From Chlorops oryzae (Eukaryota > Arthropoda > Insecta > Diptera > Chloropidae), in NCBI GenBank assembly GCA_020466095.1, contig CM035806.1, forward strand, positions 98,897,090 through 98,961,089: 64,000 nt of DNA, given 5' to 3'. The notes under the pieces are model-generated. The model made no database searches, had not been told where the DNA came from, and was given only the letters and a program-made list of their open reading frames with translations. Positions 12,401 to 21,567 of the stretch are shown one piece after another (position 1 is the first letter of the stretch; the number at the start of each line of letters is the position of its first letter). The position numbers were made by a program, and so were the translations under genes.

Positions 12401-13314
12401 GTGACAATATTGGTTTGCATTGCAGTTATCTCGCTTCAAAAAGCACTCATCAATATCGAAACATTTGAAAATGTCAGCGTCCCACTGGTATCCCTTTTCA
12501 CATGTTCTTTCATGCCTATCTTCAGTTGAGCTAGAGTTGTCCACTTCCTTGCTATTGTTTACCGCATGATCTTCTTCTTCTTCTTCTTCGTCTTCTCCGT
12601 CTTCGTCGTCTCCGAAAACTTCATCTTTCGATTCACTGATTGGTGAGCAAGTCACATTGTTTGGGTCCAATTTAAAACCCGAGTGACATTTACATCGATA
12701 GGATTCTTTGGTATTCTCACAGATGTGTGCACAAAGATTGGGAACCTTTTCACAAATATCGTCTAAAAGTATATACCAATATTCCAAGGACATGAAGGGA
12801 GAAGTCGGTTGTATGTAAAATTGAATTACTTGCCATCATCGTCACCCAAAATTATTGTTCCAGAGCTTGTGTCATCATTAGTGCCACCGACGTCCAAAAC
12901 ATTTGTATTCGCAGCAATCTCATTCTTGATTGCCTCGTTTTCGTCATTGGAACAACATATGCGGTATGATTCCATTTCAATGAAGTACTTAAAAAGCGGA
13001 TCATTGCAGCTAGTCTTCGAACTAGCCTTCACGGCCAATCCAACTTGACACATACGACAACAGTCCGCATAAGTAGTTGTATTATTATTTATTTCATCAC
13101 ATCGCGAACCCGTTAAAGGCGGCCTGTCGACCTGCAGCACAGATCTGCTTCACATTTTCATGGGAGCAGCATACGCCATATGTTGAATGACAGAGTCCAC
13201 GCCACAACGGCGGAATTGTTAGGACTTCGTAGCGATAGTTATCACAGTTGTTATAAGTACGCGCCCGACGTAAGCCAGCAATGCAGCACTTGCCAATGTG
13301 GCTCGGCATGTCCT
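6238..13314 (-). CDS. Fibulin-like extracellular matrix protein gene (5' exon missing)
   Basis: Ten minus-strand exons: 12834-13314, 12310-12762, 9733-10017, 9505-9645, 9089-9406, 8095-8232, 7685-8026, 6792-7110, 6478-6708 and 6238-6400 (stop TGA). They encode about 955 residues in the order expected of fibulins: anaphylatoxin-like Cys pairs (KCC...CC), about 12 EGF modules with DIDEC/DINEC calcium-binding starts, then a fibulin C-terminal module ending VSQYTF, close to the family's usual VSQYPF. The family is secreted and calcium-binding and builds elastic or basement-membrane matrix. Most junctions are phase 1, between EGF modules. Odd points: an apparent one-base frameshift near 13110, two GC donors, a Thr-rich insert inside one EGF and an acidic Asp/Glu run. 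The signal-peptide exon was not found upstream. Resembles Drosophila CG31999 (from memory). Confidence 0.9.
6478..6708 (-). CDS. Fibulin-like exon: start of fibulin C-terminal module
   Basis: 231 nt, acceptor tccaccacag, donor GA|GTTAGT. Encodes [10 protein letters not shown]... followed by the hydrophobic beta-rich fibulin module. The open frame continues past the donor only by chance. Confidence 0.88.
6792..7110 (-). CDS. Fibulin-like exon: EGF modules 10 (second half) to 12
   Basis: 319 nt. The acceptor actatag at 7112-7111 joins in phase to the previous exon to give CVNFWGGYRC, the expected cysteine spacing. Carries [10 protein letters not shown] and [10 protein letters not shown] modules; donor AA|GTTGGT. 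Confidence 0.9.
7173..7391. mobile_element. P-element-like foldback MITE in fibulin intron
   Basis: 219-bp palindromic element with 31-bp inverted ends beginning CATGATACAAGAAAACAAG. Its target duplication CAGTATAC (8 bp) is at 7165-7172 and, beyond a nested hAT MITE, at 7637-7644. Terminal CATGAT, about 31-bp inverted repeats and an 8-bp duplication resemble the P superfamily. The internal arms both contain AAACAACAACAA and GACGTCACAAACTCAA. It sits in the intron 7111-7684 without disturbing splice sites. Confidence 0.8.
7394..7630. mobile_element. hAT MITE nested at the end of the P-like MITE
   Basis: 237-bp element, termini CAGGGATGCCC and GGGCATCCCTG, perfect 8-bp duplication ATCATGCA at 7386-7393 and 7631-7638. 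The target spans the last six bases of the P-like element and the first two of its own duplication. Confidence 0.92.
7685..8026 (-). CDS. Fibulin-like exon: two and a half EGF modules
   Basis: 342 nt, acceptor ttctgctag, donor GTAAAT after CVNFWG. Encodes [25 protein letters not shown] and the first half of [12 protein letters not shown]. The following intron contains the nested P-like and hAT MITEs. Confidence 0.92.
8095..8232 (-). CDS. Fibulin-like exon: one calcium-binding EGF module
   Basis: 138 nt, acceptor tttttccccag, donor GTAAGT. Encodes [11 protein letters not shown]...GVQC as a single module. Confidence 0.92.
8312..8768. mobile_element. MITE in fibulin intron 8233-9088
   Basis: About 457 bp with imperfect inverted ends, TAGGCCGTTTACATATGCCG on the left and the inverse of TAGGGCATTTACATATACG on the right, and repeated CGTTTTAG motifs inside each arm. 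Target duplication is not clear. No coding capacity. Confidence 0.7.
9089..9406 (-). CDS. Fibulin-like exon: EGF with Thr-rich insert
   Basis: 318 nt encoding [12 protein letters not shown]...GSFRC, then about 60 residues dominated by Thr (ACA/ACG codons, around 9240-9310), then [15 protein letters not shown]. The insert sits between the fourth and fifth cysteines of one EGF. The exon ends at a second GC donor, GTAG|GCAAGT, in phase 1. Confidence 0.88.
9505..9645 (-). CDS. Fibulin-like exon: one calcium-binding EGF module
   Basis: 141 nt, exactly one module ([12 protein letters not shown] ... GHC), acceptor ttttacag, donor GTGAGC. Found by reading the minus strand between two longer exons; phase 1 at both ends fits its neighbours. 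Confidence 0.9.
9733..10017 (-). CDS. Fibulin-like exon: two calcium-binding EGF modules
   Basis: 285 nt in phase 1-1, acceptor ttaaaatag, donor GTTCGT. Encodes [10 protein letters not shown]... and [12 protein letters not shown]... modules; the open frame runs through both without a stop. Confidence 0.9.
10350..10887. mobile_element. Partial copy of the 'TTGATTTTCGAGCAG' dispersed repeat
   Basis: Shares tracts such as GGACTTCATCCGATTTTGTC and AATCAAAAGGACTGTGAATA with full copies at 30605-31237 and 54829-55441. It is interrupted by the 234-bp MITE at 10397-10630. The uninterrupted copies show the empty site. Confidence 0.75.
10397..10630 (-). mobile_element. 234-bp MITE, copy 2, with empty-site proof
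   Basis: Same 234-bp element as 649-882 in opposite orientation, flanked by the perfect 8-bp duplication GTCGTGTG (10389-10396, 10631-10638). The paralogous uninterrupted sequence near 55165 (GTTGTCGTGGGACTGC) shows the target before insertion. Confidence 0.93.
10971..12224 (+). mobile_element. Dispersed element with CATATAGTA ends, copy A
   Basis: Ends CATATAGTACTATAG...CACTT and the inverse of CATATAGTAATATAG...CACTT form about 24-bp imperfect inverted repeats. Related copies are at 46164-46708 (right end lost) and 53841-54529 (opposite strand). Contains a 555-bp insertion at 11588-12142. No protein recognised. Confidence 0.75.
11588..12142. mobile_element. hAT-like insertion inside copy A
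   Basis: 555-bp AT-rich stretch beginning CAGTGTTGG, flanked by the 8-bp duplication GTGAATAC (11580-11587, 12143-12150). The uninterrupted copies near 46630 and 53925 read GAGTGAATACTCC, the empty site. The terminal inverted repeats are weak. The open frame across 11576-11818 has no recognised domain. Confidence 0.75.
12261..12291. mobile_element. Solo end of the P-like element
   Basis: 31 bp matching the P-like terminus (AAGTGGCGCTATTTTG...CTTGTATCATG) without an identified partner, about 18 bp from the donor of the 12310-12762 exon. Confidence 0.6.
12310..12762 (-). CDS. Fibulin-like exon: EGF, acidic linker, EGF
   Basis: 453 nt, acceptor tatacttttag, donor GTGAGT. Encodes a six-Cys EGF (ICEKVPNLC...), then a spacer rich in Asp/Glu (around 12580-12610) and Ser/Asn, then a DIDEC calcium-binding EGF. 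Confidence 0.9.
12834..13314 (-). CDS. Fibulin-like exon: anaphylatoxin-like modules (frameshifted)
   Basis: First visible exon, after a tttttctag acceptor (13316-13315). It encodes [10 protein letters not shown]..., GVCC, ADCCRMC and RICC, the paired cysteines typical of fibulin anaphylatoxin modules. Reading passes from one frame to another near 13105-13125 (after ...CAAGRQA, resuming ...TGSRCDE), which implies one extra base, either a sequence error or a real lesion. It ends at a GC donor (G|GCAAGT). Confidence 0.8.
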
Positions 13315-13319
13315 CTAGA

Positions 13320-13632
13320 AAAAGTTATTCCAGAATTCGAAATATAAATTATATAAATTTTTTAAAATATTGCTGCTGAGTAAGTCAAAAGTGATTATCA
13401 CGTCCGTCAGAATGCCTATAGAAAGACTCTGACGCATGTGATGTGTAAGTAGGTCCGTTTAACGTGGTTAGTTTTATGTAATCATATCGACGTTCGAGTC
13501 AAAAACAGAAATTCGGACCCCTCTGAATTGATAAAACGGACCCATAAAATTATCACCTAGAATATCCGATTTTTGTACCCTAGGTTTTTCTCGCGTGATC
13601 ATGATCAATATCAATCGTGTATTAAAAAAAAA
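13320..13632. other. Sequence 5' of the visible fibulin exons
   Basis: AT-rich intron or upstream DNA. I looked for a signal-peptide exon here and further upstream and did not find a convincing one. Confidence 0.4.
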
Positions 13633-13633
13633 A

Positions 13634-14415
13634 ACAAGTAAGGGTGTTACAGTCAAGCGAACCCGTCAATAAAATACCCGACACAGACTCACATGTTCAG
13701 ATAATTTTTACTATCAAGAAGTTTTTAAGGCCATAAGGGGCCCCATATACCGACTTTTGTTAAATTTCTTTATGAAAACCGCCCCTTTGCCACGCCCACT
13801 TTTCAATTTTTTTTGAAATTCTAATCGGAGGCTTAAATATACGCTCAAATTCTATGTTTCATGGAAATATTTCGAAAAAGTTCGATTTTTGGGCAGTTTT
13901 GAGATTTTTGTGACAGACCCTAGTACCCTTAACAATGGACCTATCAAAGAAATTTTTGGAGCGAATGTTTATGGCTACAAAGGATACATAAGTGTCAACT
14001 TTCGTTCAAGTCTCATTTGAGTTTCGGGTGTATGAGACAATTTTCAAAAAACGCCCTTCTGCCACGCCCACTTTTACAATTTTTGGAAATCATAATTGCC
14101 CTAAGATATGTTAATATGTGAAATTCAATCACATTATCTTGAAAAACTCCGGTTTTAGAGCAGTTTTTGTGATTTTCGTAACAGACCCTAGTACTGGAGG
14201 TACCCCCAAAAATGGTCCGATCGAGTCCATTCTCGAACTTGTTCTAACTCATGTCCCCGTGAGCACGCATACCAAATTTCGTCAAGATAGCTCAACTTCT
14301 TCGTTAAGATAATTGTATACAGACAGACGGACGGACGGACATGACTAAATCGAACCTTCTGGTGATGCTGGTCATTTCAATATACATTTGTTATGGTCTA
14401 TCACTACTGGTTCTG
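13634..14415 (+). repeat. Dispersed repeat with CAGACGGAC microsatellite, copy 1
   Basis: Begins AACAAGTAAGGGTGTTACAG, contains AATACCCGACACAGACTCAC, 'CTTTGCCACGCCCACTTTT' twice and 'GACAGACCCTAGTACTGGAG', then GACAGACGGACGGACGG followed by ATGACTAAATCGAACC. The same order recurs at 21568-23126 and 52713-53607, and parts elsewhere. Non-coding repeat of unknown superfamily. Confidence 0.8.
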
Positions 14416-14640
14416 GGTGTTTCATCTGGGTCGAGATCCGGCGCTATCCTCACCTTATTCATACTGCAGCTCCCACGATACTCTCCGAATGGTCGTACCC
14501 AAAAGACCGGCCAGAAACTAAAACGGATTCTGAGGCGCCCAGTCCCCGTGGTACAACTATACCCTGCAGTAATTCCAACTACTCTCCAACTACACCCCTC
14601 CTAGTTACAAAAACACCGGGACTACACCCTCTTAATTTGC
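14416..14640. other. GC-richer stretch with open frames, unidentified
   Basis: Base composition changes abruptly from the surrounding repeat. Two overlapping plus-strand frames are open here (to 14604 and 14660), with Pro/Thr-rich translations. It may be a scrap of an LTR element gag or a host exon carried in; I do not recognise it. Confidence 0.3.
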
Positions 14641-15325
14641 CAACCAATTGTCCCAATTAAAAATTTCAAACAAATCACGAAATTCGGGAAAAGTTCGTAA
14701 TATTAAATTTTGAACAAAAATTTGGTTGATTATTTTGTTGTATTAAATACCAAAAGTATTAACACTTAACAAAACAATTACTTGAAATTTTTGTTATATT
14801 GAACACCGAAGGAATTAACACTTAACAAAACATTTGCTTGAAAATTTTGTTATATTGAACACCGAAGGTATTAACACTTGAAGAAACTTTTGTTTGAAAT
14901 TTTTGAAAGTGCATATAAATATTTTTCTAAAATTCTCATTAGCTTTATGCGGACATTCATATAAGAAGGGACAAAATAATCAAAAATTAGCTCACATATG
15001 TTTATGATATTATAATGTATAATTATCTTCCGTAAATTGATTTTGCAGACTCAAATATTTATAATGGAATATGTAGATATGGCAAATTGTTTTTATTTTT
15101 TTTATTATTTAAAATAATTGGTTGATTTTTAATACTTTTGGTTGTTGATATTACAAATTGTTGTTTGAAAATGTTTATTTGAGTGTTAATACTTCGAGTA
15201 ATTGTCCCAATTAAACGATTTGTTAATATAAAAAAAAAGTGTGATAGGCTGAGTTTTAACAACGAATTTGTTATATTGATTAAAACATTGGTTGTATTTA
15301 CGCACAAAAATCTTTCTGTGTACGC
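14640..15325 (+). repeat. Dispersed repeat 'AATTGTCCCAATTAAA', copy 1
   Basis: Shares its full length with the repeat at 20180-20795, including TTTCAAACAAATCACGAAAT near the start and CATTGGTTGTATTTACGCAC near the end. Contains short internal repeats of TATTAACACTTA. Non-coding. Confidence 0.75.
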
Positions 15326-15399
15326 GTCACGTGCGTACCCAGTGCCAGGTCATACTGTTTCACACCCTCATACCCCAACAGATGTAAAGAAGATCAGAG

Positions 15400-15540
15400 T
15401 CTTTATACCCGACACACTCTGTGTCGAGGGTATATTGCGTTTGTGTGGTTGTTTGTAACACCCAGAACCAGTCGAGATAGACCATACAAAATTTATATAG
15501 AAATGATCAGCGTCACCAGGAGATTCGATTTAGACATGTC
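15400..15540 (-). repeat. 3' end fragment of the CAGACGGAC repeat
   Basis: Reverse orientation: the terminal hairpin ATACCCGACACACTCTGTGT, then CGCGTTTGTGTGGTTG-like sequence and GATCAGCGTCACCAGGAG. The microsatellite part is missing. Confidence 0.7.
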
Positions 15541-17113
15541 GAGTAGCGAATGTGGGGGAATAATGTTAATATGGGCTAGCAAACGCAAATGCTGCGGCTC
15601 CCTGTCAACGTCGACATCAATTCAGGAATTATTGAAAGATAATTTACCAAAATTGATATAAAAAATTATTTTAGCTGCGATATTTCAGGAAATAAACGAA
15701 AAGGATTTTTGTTTTCCAACAGAGAAAATTAAAGTCTGGATCTGATTTGTTTAAAGCACAGAAAATATAAAAGTCTCAATTAGGTTTTTATGTTTGAATT
15801 AAAAATAAAAGTAGAAAAATAACACTTAATTTAGCCGGAAAAAGTAAAAGTCCGAAATAGATATATATGTTTTTTGCACCTAAAATAAAACTCACTTTCT
15901 AACAGTTATATTTTGATTTTTATTTATTTTAACTCTTAAAGTTGACCAGCTTAAGGTAAAAGTTAGGAAATAATTGTTTGAAATTAAGCTTTTCAATATC
16001 AGTTATAACAGTGTCGGTCCCCTGATAAAAAACCAAAAGAAAACTCACAGAGTAACCTTTTAAAATAAATAATCTTAATATTGTTTTATATTTTCTTGCT
16101 ATATTTTTTCTTTTCATTTATAAGGTATCTACTGTATATGAATCCATGGGCAATTTATGCTTTGCTAAAAGGGAAGATAAAAGCTCACTAAACCCAGAAT
16201 TTCAATAATTCGGTTATAACATTTATGCTTTGAAAAATTACATATCAAGTAAGAGAAACATTGGCTGTACTGACAGGTTTTAAATCCGCCCTACCTGTAA
16301 CCGCCTCTGCCCTACCTTGAATTCAGCTCTAGCTACGGCCCTGCCTCCAGTACTAGGGTGTGCCACAAAAATCCCAAAACTGCATCAACATCGGCCCCTT
16401 ATGGCCTTAAATAACTCTTGATATGAAAAACTATTTGAACATGTGTGTCTGTTACCACGTTTATACAGCGGAATGAGTTAAACCGCATCAGACCAAGACG
16501 GTTTTTGGTGCGCGTTTATACGCGTACTATTTTACTGATCTGATTCGAAACGCTTTCACAAGCGCTTTGAAAACAGCACGTTTCACACAAAACAGGGATG
16601 GATACCAATGCATAAAATATACCTTAACCAGGGCTGCGAGAAAATGTGTGTACAATGTCACCAACCGAAAACTAAAACCGCCAAAGCGTTTTGTTCAACC
16701 CCTTGGTACGAAGTTGAATAACGAAAATTAACGGAAAATCTTCATCATTAAATCGTTTGAAAATGTTGATAGCCGTTTTCAACAAATTTTACTGTAAAAA
16801 GTGTGACATAACATTTTTCGGGAGCCCCCTACCTCCTCTGTCATAAAACTATCACAGATGAGCTGACCCCCTCCCTCCCCTCCAAAACGTGACATCATAT
16901 ATGGACGCTCCCAAATTGTATTTCGAGACCGCCATAGCCAAAATGGCGAGAAATCGCCAAACATGGCAGCCCTAACCTTAACAGCCCTGTATGTGTCGAT
17001 ATGAATCAGCTGATGATGATATTTCTCGAAGCACTTCGAAGCGTTTATGCATCATTACAAGTCGGTTTCACATTTTCATGTCGTTTTGAAAAAGCGACAC
17101 CAGAAGATGCGTA
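15541..17113. other. Intergenic DNA with repeat fragments
   Basis: No gene recognised. A reverse fragment of the CAGACGGAC-type repeat lies at about 16335-16470 (GTACTAGGGTGTGCCACA...CATGTGTGTCTGTT). The rest is AT-rich and unassigned. Confidence 0.4.
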
Positions 17114-18302
17114 CACGGAGAGAAATAAGTTACCGAAATATAATTGGAACCAATTACATATGTGATTGGAGCCTTGCCCCGATTGCATTATTAATTGGAG
17201 CCAATTACAATATAATTAGAAAATGAAAAATACTCAATTACTCAATTACTAAGGGCCAATATTACCAAGCATATTTAAAAAAATTTTAAAAATAAAATCT
17301 GATTTTCATTTTCACCAACGAAATTTTAAAATATTTTTAAAAAAATTTTAAACTACCTCAGCAGGTCGTTTAAGTTTTTTTTAAGATACGGTAACAGCCC
17401 TGTTTAGGGCGGTAGAAAAACAGCTGATTACATTCATTCTAAAATTTTACGGAAAAAATCTGCGCAAAACGAAACAAGCAAAGCTTTAAATTTATGGATT
17501 CAGATTACAGCGATATGAAACCGATGAAAAATCGAGCGCACACGGCTCCATGCTCTAAAATAATATTTCAATCATTTGGGAATTTGACTGACTACCCTGA
17601 CAGTGGAGCGTGCTGCCACATTTTGCTATACTTAAAAAAGTTGCATATTGAAAATGAAATTTAAAATAAAAAAATTTTTAATTTAATTTTAAAATTTTTT
17701 AAAATATGTTTGGTAATATTGGCCCTTATATAATTGCATTTAAATTTATCATATATGTAATTGCGTTCTGAATACATATGTAATTACATCTGATTACTTT
17801 TACAATTTAAAGCATTGATGCAATTATATATATGATTGTATTTATTTTACAGTTTGTTGTTATATTTCTCAAATGGTTTATAATTTCGATCGTATATAAC
17901 GTGTTTGAATTTTCAAAATCCTTAGGCACTCCAAGGGGCAGGTGGACCACGAATATGACGTGGTGAAATATATTCCGCCCAATCGTGGAGAATTCCCCAT
18001 TTTATATTGCTATATAGAATGTATTTTAAATTGCAGGGGATCACAAATTTAAATAGACTCAATTATGTATATAATTCGGTACAATTACATACATCATTGC
18101 AGCCGATTATATATTTAATTGGAAGGAATTATATATGTAATTGAAATTATTTTTTTTTATCATTTGATACAATTACATATATAATTGGAGGCAATGAAAA
18201 ATATAATTGGACGCAATTATGAAAATATAATTGCATCATACCCAATTACATATGTAATCCCTGCAAAATATAATTGGGTATGTGATATTTTTTCTCTGCG
18301 TG
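17114..18302 (+). mobile_element. TA-flanked MITE family, copy 1 (with nested MITE)
   Basis: Ends CACGGAGAGAAATAAGTT and AAATATCACATACC-type inverse ending TTCTCTGCGTG, flanked by TA (17112-17113, 18303-18304). The body is made of variants of TATAATTG and ATTACATATGTAATT plus a conserved GC-richer block containing GGTGGACCACGAATATGACG. Copies are at 19682-20175, 21951-22641, 23469-24181 and 40726-42057. Contains the nested element at 17252-17726. Confidence 0.9.
17252..17726. mobile_element. Nested MITE, 'AGGGCCAATATTACC' family
   Basis: 475-bp element with inverted ends AGGGCCAATATTACCAAGCA and TTTGGTAATATTGGCCCT. Copy 2 of the host MITE (near 19815) reads ATTACTTATATAATT and lacks it, showing the empty site. 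The duplication is TA or TTA. Each arm carries AAAATTTTAAAA runs. Confidence 0.88.
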
Positions 18303-18304
18303 TA

Positions 18305-19617
18305 CAAACGTGGTATGTGTCGGCTATTCTATTGTCAGACTCGCCTGACTATAACACCCATACTTGTTTTTAAATTGCGCTGAAATAGAACATATTCAAT
18401 AGGTAGGTACATCTATGTATTACTATGGAATGGACTATATTTATCCGATTTCTTCGTCGTTTATTTTACTAAAAAAAAAAAAAAAAAAATCGATTCGTTT
18501 ATCAAATGTTTAGTTTATTTTGGTTCTTTCTATAGCTTTCCATTCTCTAGTGCCCGATTTCCAATAGCGCAGGAATTCTTGTAAACTTTCAACAAGGGTA
18601 AACGTATGGAACCATTTACAATCAAATACGCAGTTGATTTGTATTGGCTCTCGCGCTGTTAGAATTCTGTTTCATGTTTTTGCTTCCTGAAAAGTAGGAT
18701 AAACGGACGCCTGTATTGTTTGGTCAATAAAAACTCATTCACTGTTGCCCTTAAAAAATTAATATCACCGTTACAGTTAAATTTCTGTTCGGGGCGACAA
18801 CCAGCTTTTTTGCCACTCTGGAAAAACTAATATTTTCCGTTTCTTGGATGGAGCCTGAATTTCTTGTTGTGACTCTTTTGAAGAGGAAATGCGATATCTC
18901 GGCCAGTAACACAAGGTCAAAAAACAATCTTTCTGGCACAATCTATTCAAGTTATAAACGTCACAATAAAACGGATGGTTTCAACTCAAGGAGAATCCAG
19001 CAAAAATTAACGCGAATTTCAATTATTATTTGTTTGAAGCTCAAAGACATTACCATTGCCTGAATCCATTCCACTGTTCTCAGCAGATTGTAATTTTGCA
19101 GTTAAAAAACAGAAAAATATCACTTTTAGATAATGCGTCATTTTGCTTTTAAGAGATACCACCGCAAATATATAGTGAAATACACAGGGCGCGTGCCGCC
19201 GTACACCTATAATGTCCACCTTTTCCCGTTCCTTTCAATTAAAACTCTTTTTTTTTTTTTAGTTTGCTTCTTCACGCTATTAGCAGATCAATTTTTTTCT
19301 TGTGTACATACATATATGTATATATGTAAATAGCTTAAGTAAATTTTTGTACAGCCCACTTATCACACAATCTTGTCGGTTATCTTTTTTTTCGGCAACC
19401 CACGCGACAATAGGAAGCGCGCTCTTTTCGTTTCGTAACCTATCAGTCCCGGCTTCTTGATTCAACTAAGCGCGCGCCTTGAATTTCTTATAAAAGACCT
19501 TTTAATGCACAATCTTTCATAAGCAAGCAAACGCAAACTAATAGATAAAGATAGTCGCGAAGTCGTTGTTTATGTGAGACTCCCGCGATAAGTGGACACT
19601 ACACAACAAAGTTTTTA
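18305..19617. other. Intergenic DNA, no gene assigned
   Basis: Begins with the reverse 5' end of a CAGACGGAC-type repeat (to about 18372, ending ATACTTGTTTTT). The remainder is mixed-composition DNA with several open frames of 60-70 codons and no recognised domain. Confidence 0.4.
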
Positions 19618-20795
19618 TAATACACAGAAAAACTGGCTACGAAAAATTCCAATTAATGGCGTTTGTTAAACTCGATTCATACACGGAGAGAAATAAGTTC
19701 CCCAAATAAAATTGGAACCAATTACATATGTGATTGGAGCCTTGCCCCGATTGCATTATTAATTGGAGCCAATTACAATATAATTAGAAAATGAAAAATA
19801 CTCAATTACTCAATTACTTATATAATTGCATTTAAATTTATCATATATGTAATTGCGTTCTGAATACATATGTAATTACATCTGATTACTTTTACAATTT
19901 AAAGCATTGATGCAATGATATATATGATTGATTTATTACAGTTTGTTCTATATTTCTCAAATGGTTTATAATTTCGATCGTATATAAGGTGTTTGAATTT
20001 TCAAAATATGTAATTGAAATTATTATTTTTATCATTTGATACAATTACATATATAATTGGAGGCAATGAAAAATATAATTGGACGCAATTATGAAAATAC
20101 AATTGCATCATACCCAATTACATATGTAATCCCTGCAAAATATAATTGGGTATGTGATATTTGTTTCTCTGCGTGTAGGTTTTTTAATTGTCTCAATTAA
20201 AAATTTCAAACAAATCACGAAATTCGGGAAAAGTTCGTAATATTAAATTTTGAACAAAAATTTGGTTGATTATTTTGTTGTATTAAATACCAAAAGTATT
20301 TACACTTACAAAACTTTGTTTGAATTTTTTTTATATTAACATCAAAGGTATTAACACTTGACAAAACTTTTGTTTGAAATTTTTGAAAGTGCATATAAAT
20401 ATTTTTCTAAAATTCTCATTAGCTTTATGCGGACTTACATATAAGAAGAGACAAAATAATCAAAAATTAGCTGACAATATGTTTATGATATTATAATGTA
20501 GAATTATCTTCCGTAAAATGATTTTGCAGAATCAAATTTTTATAATGGAATATGTAGATATGGCAAATTTTTTTTTTTTTATTTAAAATAATTGGTTGAT
20601 TTTTAATACCTTTGGTTGTTGATATTACAAATCGTTGTTTGAAAATGTTTATTGAGTGTTAATACTTCGAGTAATTGTCCCAATTAAACGATTTGTTAAT
20701 ATAATAAAAAGTGTGATAGGCTGAGTTTTAACAACGAATTTGTTATATTGATTAAAACATTGGTTGTATTTACCCACAAAAATCTTTTTGTGTAG
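19618..20795 (+). repeat. Dispersed repeat interrupted by a TA-MITE
   Basis: Runs from TACACAGAAAAACTGG to CTTTTTGTGTA and includes copy 2 of the AATTGTC(T/C)CAATTAAA repeat. The MITE at 19682-20175 splits it. An uninterrupted relative at 45199-45284 (opposite strand) shows the junction as AACTCGTTTCTTCGGTTTTT. Confidence 0.75.
19682..20175 (+). mobile_element. TA-flanked MITE family, copy 2
   Basis: 494-bp internally deleted copy that lacks the GC-richer block. TA on both sides (19680-19681, 20176-20177). Ends are the same as in the other copies. Confidence 0.9.
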
Positions 20796-20871
20796 CATCA
20801 ATGAATAATTTTTTTTTTTTTCATCAACACGAATAATTGCAAAGATTTAAACTAATTTTGACTATGTATTA

Positions 20872-21343
20872 CAGTCGAGTCTCCGGATAGAGTGAAGAAC
20901 TTGGTGGTGTGTGAGCACATTTTAGGTTTCAAAAGCATAAGGAGACCTTAAGAAACCAACGTCGCTTTTGTCCATATGGAGCCATAATCGCCAAATTGAC
21001 GTAAGTGACATTTTTTCCCGAATTTGACTTTTTGATGAAAATTTGTTCTAATTCCTGAAACTCATAACCTAGTAAAATATTACAACGATATGCTCAATAT
21101 TAACGGAGATATTGCACTATAAGTTTTATAGTTAGTATGCCAGTCAATGCAAAGAAGTTGAGAAAAAAACTCTCCACTGAAATTTTTTTTTTCTCGCTTA
21201 CGTCAATTTGACGTTTAGGGCCCGATATATGACCCAAATAAAGGAAATTAAACGAACAAAGATTTTGCCTCGATAGTATGAATAGCTTGATAATACGAAC
21301 AGGCACCAGGCAAAAATTAGTTTATTCTATCCAGACTCTACTG
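20872..21343. mobile_element. pogo/Tigger-like MITE
   Basis: 472 bp with termini CAGTCGAGTCTCCGGATAG and CTATCCAGACTCTACTG, flanked by TA (20870-20871, 21344-21345). CAGT termini with TA targets are typical of the pogo branch of Tc1/mariner. No transposase visible. Confidence 0.8.
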
Positions 21344-21567
21344 TACTAATTTTCTCTAACTAAAGGATCAAAATATATAGATATATAAAATATATGCAAA
21401 GACTTTTGTCGCCCACTGTACGCATCCGTGTTCATAAGATACTTAAATATTTTATGTCTTGACAACACCTCTTAACATGAAAATTCCTACGACCAAGATC
21501 CCATAAGCAATGGTATTTGGATAATTTAAAAACGCAAGTTCGGAAGTATTTTTATTTATAAAAACGA

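Noticed and set aside
14341..14660. Pro/Thr-rich open frames as a gene
   Set aside because: They begin inside a dispersed repeat, overlap in two frames and have no domain or splice logic; kept only as an unidentified stretch.
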